Source of the DNA: Bacillota bacterium
GTDB lineage: Bacteria; Bacillota; Clostridia; Christensenellales; Borkfalkiaceae
DNA: 20,284 nt
Direction: 5' to 3'
Assembly: GCA_003343995.1 (NCBI GenBank)
Contig: QAKE01000062.1
Span: 1 to 20,284, forward strand
Both the position numbers and the translations under genes were made by a program. Positions 14,503 to 20,284 of this stretch are shown here, one piece after another. Position 1 is the first letter of the stretch. Each line of letters begins with the position of its first letter. A model generated the notes under the pieces. It was not told the DNA's origin and searched no databases. It saw only the letters and a program-made list of their open reading frames with translations.

Positions 14503-14539
14503 TAAGTAAAATCTTGAAAGCGCCGTTGCCTGATTTTTT
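14488..14539 (+). terminator. Attenuator terminator 2 of the type III glutamine synthetase leader
   Basis: GGCAACGGCG (14488-14497) pairs perfectly with CGCCGTTGCC (14521-14530). After one bulged T, CTTTTAAG (14499-14506) pairs with CTTGAAAG (14513-14520) around loop TAAAAT. TGATTTTTT follows, only three bases before AAGGAG of the gene. The 3' arm could also pair with the near-identical GGCAACGGTG of hairpin 1. Confidence 0.9.
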
Positions 14540-14554
14540 ATAAGGAGTTTAATT

Positions 14555-16651
14555 ATGGAAACAGTAACAGAAACATTCGGCAGCCTCGTCTTTGACGACA
14601 GAGTGATGAAAGCAACTTTATCCGCAAAGGTTTATCAATCGCTGAAAAAAACCATCGACGAAGGCGCGGGACTCGACCTTTCGGTTGCAAACGCGGTTGC
14701 CACGGCAATGAAAGACTGGGCCGTTAAAAACGGCGCGACGCATTTTACGCACTGGTTTCAGCCTCTGACGGGCATAACCGCCGAAAAGCACGACAGTTTT
14801 ATCACGCCTACCCCCGACGGCAGAGTGATTATGGAATTTTCGGGCAAAGAACTCATCAAAGGCGAGCCCGACGCGTCGAGCTTTCCGTCGGGAGGGCTGA
14901 GGGCGACCTTCGAGGCAAGAGGATACACCGCATGGGATCCTACGTCCTATGCGTTCATCAAAGGAAAAACGCTCTGCATTCCGACGGCGTTCTGTTCTTA
15001 CGGCGGCGAAGCGCTCGACAAAAAAACCCCGCTCCTCCGCTCCATGGAAGCGCTGAACAAGCAGGCGCTGCGCATATTGAAGCTGTTCGGCAATACGGAC
15101 GTCAAAAGAGTAACCACGCTGGTCGGACCGGAGCAGGAATACTTCCTTGTCGATAAAAACATGTTCGACAAGAGAAAAGACCTCGTTTTCACGGGAAGAA
15201 CCCTGTTCGGCGCAACGCCGCCCAAAGGACAGGAAATGGAAGACCATTACTTCGGCGCGGTAAAGCCCCGCGTCGCGGCATTTATGGAGGAGCTCAACGA
15301 GGAGCTTTGGAAACTCGGCGTTCTTGCGAAAACGGAGCATAACGAAGTCGCTCCGGCGCAGCACGAACTCGCGCCGATTTATACGACGACGAATATTGCG
15401 ACCGACCATAACCAGCTCACCATGGAAATCATGCAGAAGGTCGCGCTCAAGCACAACCTCGTCTGCCTTTTGCACGAAAAGCCGTTTGCCGGCGTAAACG
15501 GCAGCGGAAAACACAACAACTGGTCGATTGCGACGGATACCGGCGTAAACCTTCTTTCCCCCGGCGAAACGCCGTACGAAAACGCGCAGTTTCTGCTGTT
15601 TCTCTGCGCCGTGATCAAAGCGGTCGACGATTATCAGGATTTGCTCCGCATATCCGTCGCAACGGCGGGCAACGACCACAGGCTCGGCGCGAACGAAGCG
15701 CCGCCGGCAGTCGTTTCCGTTTTCCTCGGCGACGAACTCGCCGCTATTTTGGAAGCGATAGAATGCGATAAGCCCTACGCGGGTACAAAGAAAACCACGC
15801 TCAAGCTCGGCGTCGACGTACTGCCCGATTTCGCACGCGATACGACGGACAGAAACAGAACTTCGCCCTTCGCGTTTACGGGGAACAAGTTTGAATTCCG
15901 CATGCTGGGATCTTCCAACAGCATTTCCTGCGCCAACATCATGCTCAACACGGCGGTGGCGGAATCGCTTAAAATTTATGCCGACCGCTTGGAAGGGGCG
16001 GAAGATTTTGAAAAGGCCCTGAACTCGATGATCAAGAAAACCATTAAGGACCATAAGAGAATCTTCTTTAACGGCAACGGATACGACGGCGCTTGGATTT
16101 CCGAAGCGGTTGAAAAGCGCGGCCTTCTGAATTATCGCACCACGCCCGATTGTATGCCGCATCTGCTGGACAAAAAGAACGTGGAAATGCTTACTTCCCA
16201 AAAGGTATTCACCGAAAGCGAACTGAAATCCAGAACGGAAATCATGCTCGACAATTACTGCAAAACAGTCGTTATCGAAGCGAACACCATGGTCGATATG
16301 GCGAAGAAACAGATTCTTCCGGCGATGGAAACCTTTATTTCGGAGATTTCCGAAACGGCGGTAAACAAATTGAAATTCGCACCCGAAGCGCCTTGCGATT
16401 TCGAAAAGAAAACGGTGATGAAGCTGTCGCTGCTCGCGGAAGGAATTTCGGCAAAAACCGAAGAACTCGAAAACGAAACGCGCAAGCTTAAATTTATTCC
16501 CGATATAGAGAAAGAAAGCTACGCGATCAGGGACAACGTGATTCCGCGCATGAGCGAACTCAGGGCGCTTGCCGACGAAGCGGAAACTTTAACCGCCGAA
16601 AAATATTGGCCGTTCCCGACATACGGCGATTTGCTGTTCGGCGTAAAATAA
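14555..16651 (+). CDS. glnN: Glutamine synthetase, type III
   Basis: The protein has 698 residues, typical of the GSIII family and much longer than type I enzymes. AAGGAG lies seven bases before the ATG. Recognisable GSIII segments are FPSGGLRATFEARGYTAWDP, the metal-site GPEQEYFLVD, EHNEVAPAQHELAPIYTTTN, the ATP/substrate segment PFAGVNGSGKHNNWS, RISVATAGNDHRLGANEAPP, DRNRTSPFAFTGNKFEFR and NGNGYDGAW. It condenses glutamate and ammonia to glutamine in the cytoplasm. Two leader terminators with ANTAR-type hairpins precede it, so it is probably antiterminated by the protein encoded at 8955-9539. It heads an operon with asparagine synthetase, CTP synthase and carA, all of which use glutamine nitrogen. 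Confidence 0.96.
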   Translation: METVTETFGSLVFDDRVMKATLSAKVYQSLKKTIDEGAGLDLSVANAVATAMKDWAVKNGATHFTHWFQPLTGITAEKHDSFITPTPDGRVIMEFSGKELIKGEPDASSFPSGGLRATFEARGYTAWDPTSYAFIKGKTLCIPTAFCSYGGEALDKKTPLLRSMEALNKQALRILKLFGNTDVKRVTTLVGPEQEYFLVDKNMFDKRKDLVFTGRTLFGATPPKGQEMEDHYFGAVKPRVAAFMEELNEELWKLGVLAKTEHNEVAPAQHELAPIYTTTNIATDHNQLTMEIMQKVALKHNLVCLLHEKPFAGVNGSGKHNNWSIATDTGVNLLSPGETPYENAQFLLFLCAVIKAVDDYQDLLRISVATAGNDHRLGANEAPPAVVSVFLGDELAAILEAIECDKPYAGTKKTTLKLGVDVLPDFARDTTDRNRTSPFAFTGNKFEFRMLGSSNSISCANIMLNTAVAESLKIYADRLEGAEDFEKALNSMIKKTIKDHKRIFFNGNGYDGAWISEAVEKRGLLNYRTTPDCMPHLLDKKNVEMLTSQKVFTESELKSRTEIMLDNYCKTVVIEANTMVDMAKKQILPAMETFISEISETAVNKLKFAPEAPCDFEKKTVMKLSLLAEGISAKTEELENETRKLKFIPDIEKESYAIRDNVIPRMSELRALADEAETLTAEKYWPFPTYGDLLFGVK

Positions 16652-16657
16652 AAAAAA

Positions 16658-16692
16658 TTCAAACAAACCGTCGGCAAAACGGTTTGTTTGAA
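16658..16692. repeat. 14-bp perfect hairpin between glnN and asnB
   Basis: TTCAAACAAACCGT (16658-16671), loop CGGCAAA, and ACGGTTTGTTTGAA (16679-16692) form a perfect stem. On the plus strand it has no T-tail and ends nine bases before the AGGAG of asnB. On the minus strand it is followed by TTTTTTTT, so it would be a good terminator for antisense transcripts. On the plus strand it may protect or process the message between the two genes. Its loop lacks the A1/G4 pattern. Confidence 0.7.
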
Positions 16693-16711
16693 CGTTATAC
16701 AGGAGAATTTT

Positions 16712-18292
16712 ATGTGTTCGATTATGGGATACTGCGGAAAAGGTCTTTCGCCCGACGAGCTGAACTACTATTTCCGGCGTACGAAATCAAGAGGTCCGGA
16801 TTGCTCGGAAACGATCGATACGGGCAACGGCATTCTCGCCTTTCATCGTCTGGCGATCATGGGGCTTTCGCCCGAAGGAATGCAGCCGTTTGAATCGGAG
16901 GGCGATTTTTGCGTGTGCAACGGCGAAATATACGGGTACGAAAAACTAAAAGCCGACTTGATGCAAAAAGGATACGAATTTAAAAGCGGCAGCGACTGCG
17001 AAATTTTACTTCCGCTTTACCGCGAATACGGCGTTAAGATGTTCAATATGCTCGACGCGGAATTTGCGCTTATCCTTTATGACGGAAAAAACGGGGAATA
17101 TATCGCCGCCCGCGACCCTATCGGCATAAGACCGCTGTACTACGGCTACGATAAAAACGGCACCGTCGTGTTCGCAAGCGAGCCGAAAAATTTAGCGGGA
17201 TTTGTAGATAAGATCCTCCCTTTTCCCCCCGCGCATTATTATAAAAACGGTAAGTTCGTTTGCTATAACGACATTGCCGAAGTGGAAAAATATTGTTACG
17301 ACGACGTGGAAACGATCTGCCGGAATATAAAAGAAAAGCTCGTCGCCGCCGTAGAAAAAAGGCTGGTTGCCGACGCGAAAGTGGGATTTTTACTGTCGGG
17401 CGGGCTCGATTCCTCCCTCGTATGCGCGATCGCGCAGAGGAAAAGCGACGTTCCCGTAAAAACTTTTTCCATCGGCATGAACGAGGATGCGATAGACTTA
17501 AAATACGCGAAGCAGGTTGCGCAATATATCGGCAGCGAGCACACCGAAATCATCATCGGCAAAAACGACGTCCTCTCTTCCCTGAAAACGGTGATACGCT
17601 TGCTTGCCACTTACGATATCACCACAATCAGGGCGAGTATCGGCATGTATCTTTTATGTAAGGCGATTCACGAAAAAACCGATATCAGGGTGCTTTTGAC
17701 GGGCGAAGTTTCCGACGAGCTGTTCGGCTATAAATACACCGACTTCGCGCCCGACGCGGAGGCGTTTCAAAGGGAATCCGTCAAGCGGATAAGAGAACTG
17801 CATATGTACGACGTTCTCCGTGCCGACAGATGCATTTCCGTCAACTCTCTGGAAGCGCGGGTTCCGTTCGGCGATCTGGATTTCGTGAAATACGTTCTTT
17901 CGATCGATCCCGAAAAGAAGATGAACCGATACGGCATAGGAAAATACCTTTTGAGACATGCGTTTGAAGGAGATTATCTTCCGCACGACATCCTCTACCG
18001 CGAAAAAGCGGCTTTTTCGGACGCCGTCGGACATTCCATGGTCGACTATCTGAAAGAATTTGCAAACGATTATTATTCGGAGCAAGCGTTTGAACAAAAG
18101 CGCAAAAAGTACGCCCACGCAACGCCTTTTACCAAAGAATCGCTGTTATACAGAGAGATATTCGAAGAATATTATCCCGATCAGAGTCAGATGGTTGCAG
18201 ATTTTTGGATGCCGAACAAAAGCTGGAAGGGCTGCGACGTCCTCGATCCGTCCGCAAGGGTTTTATCGAATTACGGCGACAGCGGCAAATAA
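16712..18292 (+). CDS. asnB: Glutamine-hydrolysing asparagine synthetase
   Basis: The protein has 526 residues. The ATG at 16712 is fixed by the required catalytic Cys2 (MCSIMGY) and by AGGAG six bases upstream. Residues 1-185 are a class II glutamine amidotransferase domain (RGPDCSETI, FHRLAIMGLSPEGMQPF, CNGEIYGYEKLK, RDPIGIRPLYYG). Residues about 205-526 are the ATP-dependent synthetase domain with the pyrophosphate loop LLSGGLDSSLV at 227-237 and LLTGEVSDELFGYKY. It makes asparagine from aspartate using glutamine nitrogen and ATP. It is the second gene of the glnN operon, ending 13 bases before pyrG. Confidence 0.95.
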   Translation: MCSIMGYCGKGLSPDELNYYFRRTKSRGPDCSETIDTGNGILAFHRLAIMGLSPEGMQPFESEGDFCVCNGEIYGYEKLKADLMQKGYEFKSGSDCEILLPLYREYGVKMFNMLDAEFALILYDGKNGEYIAARDPIGIRPLYYGYDKNGTVVFASEPKNLAGFVDKILPFPPAHYYKNGKFVCYNDIAEVEKYCYDDVETICRNIKEKLVAAVEKRLVADAKVGFLLSGGLDSSLVCAIAQRKSDVPVKTFSIGMNEDAIDLKYAKQVAQYIGSEHTEIIIGKNDVLSSLKTVIRLLATYDITTIRASIGMYLLCKAIHEKTDIRVLLTGEVSDELFGYKYTDFAPDAEAFQRESVKRIRELHMYDVLRADRCISVNSLEARVPFGDLDFVKYVLSIDPEKKMNRYGIGKYLLRHAFEGDYLPHDILYREKAAFSDAVGHSMVDYLKEFANDYYSEQAFEQKRKKYAHATPFTKESLLYREIFEEYYPDQSQMVADFWMPNKSWKGCDVLDPSARVLSNYGDSGK

Positions 18293-18305
18293 AGGGAGTA
18301 AGATT

Positions 18306-19916
18306 ATGACGAAATATATCTTTGTAACCGGCGGCGTCGTTTCGGGGCTGGGAAAGGGAATCACCGCGGCGTCGCTCGGCAGACTGCTGAAAGCGAGGGG
18401 GCTGAAGGTCGCCGCCCAAAAGTTAGACCCCTATATCAACGTAGATCCCGGCACCATGAGCCCCTATCAGCACGGGGAGGTCTACGTAACCGAGGACGGC
18501 GCGGAAACCGACCTCGATCTGGGACATTACGAACGTTTTATAGACGAGGATCTGAACCGATACTCAAATCTCACCACGGGCAAGGTTTACTGGAACGTCC
18601 TGAATAAAGAAAGATGCGGCGAATATCTCGGCTCGACCGTTCAGGTTATCCCCCATATCACCAACGAGATAAAAGAATTTGTATACCGCGTCGGCAAACA
18701 AACCGGCGCAGACGTGGTCATCACCGAAATCGGCGGCACGATCGGCGATATCGAATCGCAGCCTTTTTTAGAGGCGGTCAGACAGATCTCTTTGGAAACG
18801 GGCAGAGAAAACAGTTTATTCATACACGTAACGCTCGTGCCGTACATAAAAGGTTCGGGCGAGCATAAATCCAAACCGACGCAGCACTCGGTAAAGGAAT
18901 TGCAAGGCATGGGGATCAATCCCGGCATTATCGTTTTACGAACCGACGAACCGTTGGAAAAAGAGATTTTCAAAAAAATATCGCTTTTCTGCAACGTTAA
19001 GCCGGACTGCGTGATTGAAAACTTAACGTTGACAAACCTTTACGAAGCGCCTCTGATGCTGGAAAAATCGAACTTTTCAACCGTCGTATGCAGAGAGCTG
19101 GGACTGACGGCGAAGGCCCCCGATTTAACGGAATGGACGGCGATGATAGAGAGAATAAAAAGCCGGTCGAAAACCGTTACGATTGCGCTTGTCGGCAAAT
19201 ACGTTAAACTGCACGACGCCTATCTTTCGGTAACGGAAGCACTGCGCCACGCCGGATACGAGTACGGCGTGCACATAAACATCCAATGGACGGATTCGGA
19301 AACGCTGACGGACGCAAACGTCAAAGACGAGCTTGACGGCGCAAACGGCGTCATCGTTCCCGGCGGATTCGGCGGGCGCGGAATCGACGGCATGATTGCG
19401 GCAGTCAAATACGCCAGAGAAAACGACGTTCCCTTCTTCGGGATTTGCCTCGGCATGCAGGTCGCCGTCATCGAGTACGCGAGAAACGTTCTCGGCATCG
19501 CGGACGCCGATTCGGGCGAGTTCGACGAACTTTGCAAGAATAAGGTTATCGACTTCATGTCCGGACAGAGCGACGATATAGACAAAGGCGGAACGCTGAG
19601 ACTCGGCAGCTATCCTTGCAGAATCAAAAACGGAACGACGATAGCGCGCTGCTACGGGAAAACCGAAATCCACGAGCGGCACCGCCACCGCTATGAATTC
19701 AACAACGATTACAAAGACGCCTTTGAAAAAGCGGGGTTGACGCTTTCCGGAACTTCTCCGGATGCGAAACTGATCGAAACGATCGAGCTGTCGCAGCGCC
19801 CGTTTTACGTCGGCGTGCAGTTTCATCCGGAATTCAAAAGCCGGCCGAACAACGCGCACCCGCTGTTCAAGGGCTTTGTAAAAGCGGCTTTGGATAAAAA
19901 GGAACACGGCGCATAA
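18306..19916 (+). CDS. pyrG: CTP synthase
   Basis: The protein has 536 residues, the usual length. The start is at MTKYIFVTGGVVSG, with GGGAG eight bases upstream; a longer frame would overlap asnB. The amidoligase domain shows the P-loop GGVVSGLGKG (9-18), KLDPYINVDPGTMSPYQHGEV, GAETDLDLGHYERF and EIGGTIGDIESQ. The class I glutaminase domain from about residue 290 shows PGGFGGRG, FFGICLGMQ with nucleophile Cys381, and FHPEFKSRP with the His-Glu pair. It converts UTP to CTP using glutamine nitrogen and ATP. Having it between asnB and carA places it among glutamine consumers. Confidence 0.97.
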   Translation: MTKYIFVTGGVVSGLGKGITAASLGRLLKARGLKVAAQKLDPYINVDPGTMSPYQHGEVYVTEDGAETDLDLGHYERFIDEDLNRYSNLTTGKVYWNVLNKERCGEYLGSTVQVIPHITNEIKEFVYRVGKQTGADVVITEIGGTIGDIESQPFLEAVRQISLETGRENSLFIHVTLVPYIKGSGEHKSKPTQHSVKELQGMGINPGIIVLRTDEPLEKEIFKKISLFCNVKPDCVIENLTLTNLYEAPLMLEKSNFSTVVCRELGLTAKAPDLTEWTAMIERIKSRSKTVTIALVGKYVKLHDAYLSVTEALRHAGYEYGVHINIQWTDSETLTDANVKDELDGANGVIVPGGFGGRGIDGMIAAVKYARENDVPFFGICLGMQVAVIEYARNVLGIADADSGEFDELCKNKVIDFMSGQSDDIDKGGTLRLGSYPCRIKNGTTIARCYGKTEIHERHRHRYEFNNDYKDAFEKAGLTLSGTSPDAKLIETIELSQRPFYVGVQFHPEFKSRPNNAHPLFKGFVKAALDKKEHGA

Positions 19917-19981
19917 CGATTTTGCGGCAAGCGCGTTCAACGGCGGATTCGGCTCCCCTCTTTTTGAAAATCAGGTAAACC

Positions 19982-20284
19982 ATGAAAAAAACCTTCGACA
20001 GAAAATTGATTTTGGAAGACGGCACGGAATATTGCGGATACGCGTTCGGCGATACGGACGACAAGGTTACCGAAATCGTGTTCAACACCTCCCCCGTAGG
20101 GTATCAGGAAATACTTTCCGATCCGTCTTACACCTACCAGACGGTCGTTATGAGTTATCCGCTTATCGGCAACTACGGAATAAATCCGGACGATTTTGAA
20201 ACGTCCACGCCTACGATCGGCGGATTTGCGGTAAGAGAATACAATGATTTCCCGTCAAATTGGAGAAGCGAAAAAACGCTTTCC
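19982..20284 (+). CDS. carA: Carbamoyl-phosphate synthase small subunit, cut by the right window edge
   Basis: The first 101 residues are present. EDGTEYCGYAFG, EIVFNTSPVGYQEILSDPSY, VVMSYPLIGNYGIN and DDFE are hallmarks of the CarA N-terminal domain; the class I glutaminase domain lies beyond the edge. It supplies ammonia from glutamine for carbamoyl phosphate, used for pyrimidines and arginine. A modest AGG lies eight bases before the ATG. The 65-base gap after pyrG shows no clear terminator or promoter, so read-through from the glnN operon is likely. The large subunit gene is expected next. Confidence 0.93.
   Translation, partial: MKKTFDRKLILEDGTEYCGYAFGDTDDKVTEIVFNTSPVGYQEILSDPSYTYQTVVMSYPLIGNYGINPDDFETSTPTIGGFAVREYNDFPSNWRSEKTLS

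Noticed and set aside
14372..14554. T-box or glutamine riboswitch as explanation of the glnN leader
   Set aside because: No T-box sequence or specifier loop is seen, and the region is filled by two hairpin-terminator units. The known glutamine riboswitch classes have a different core.
14618..16201. A 527-codon open frame on the minus strand opposite glnN
   Set aside because: The plus strand is a clear type III glutamine synthetase over its full length; the antisense product shows no recognisable motif.
16658..16692. A third ANTAR-type hairpin before asnB
   Set aside because: The loop CGGCAAA has seven bases and lacks A1/G4, and the sense strand has no terminator T-run to control.
1..20284. 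CRISPR arrays, tRNA or rRNA genes, insertion sequences
   Set aside because: No regularly spaced repeats, no tRNA-like cloverleaf with a TTCGANTC arm, and no transposase-like product were seen in any frame.

Overview
The window looks like a chromosomal segment from an anaerobic member of the Bacillota, most likely an uncultured Clostridia-type gut lineage. The reasons are strong AGGAGG-type ribosome binding sites, near-consensus TTGACA/TATAAT promoters, a type III glutamine synthetase, a ferredoxin-type split glutamate synthase, an ANTAR regulator and secreted proteins with InlB-type repeats. The taxonomic call is an inference. Base composition looks balanced except for AT-rich gene borders.

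Left third (1-8436), carbohydrate or surface functions. A minus-strand cluster is read from about 6571 to beyond the left edge: a glycoside-hydrolase-like lipoprotein, a 791-residue Ig/carbohydrate-binding-like lipoprotein, a secreted InlB-repeat protein, a 49-residue peptide, and a second InlB-repeat protein cut by the window edge. The last four are tightly packed. An AraC-family regulator with its own good promoter points the other way (6755-7570) and is the obvious candidate controller. A 19-bp perfect hairpin separates it from a convergent metallo-beta-lactamase-fold hydrolase. A gene-poor AT-rich stretch (8437-8954) follows, with a possible gene remnant and a strong terminator.

Right part (8955-20284), nitrogen assimilation. 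Two operons diverge from a 390-base control region at 14165-14554. The minus operon encodes a split glutamate synthase (glutaminase, FMN/Fe-S and GXGXG subunits), a short type I glutamine synthetase and, last, an ANTAR RNA-binding antiterminator whose receiver domain has lost its phosphorylation residues. The plus operon encodes type III glutamine synthetase, glutamine-dependent asparagine synthetase, CTP synthase and the start of carbamoyl-phosphate synthase small subunit. One operon makes glutamate and glutamine; the other makes glutamine and encodes three enzymes that spend its amide nitrogen.

Main discovery candidate: each divergent transcript begins almost directly with a small hairpin whose six-base loop has A at position 1 and G at position 4, the known signature of ANTAR RNA targets. 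In each case the hairpin shares bases with the 5' arm of a rho-independent terminator, so the two folds exclude each other. The type III synthetase leader carries two such units in tandem (17 of 18 bases identical); the glutamate synthase leader carries one. This suggests that the ANTAR protein at the end of the minus operon antiterminates both operons, a compact self-controlled nitrogen switch.
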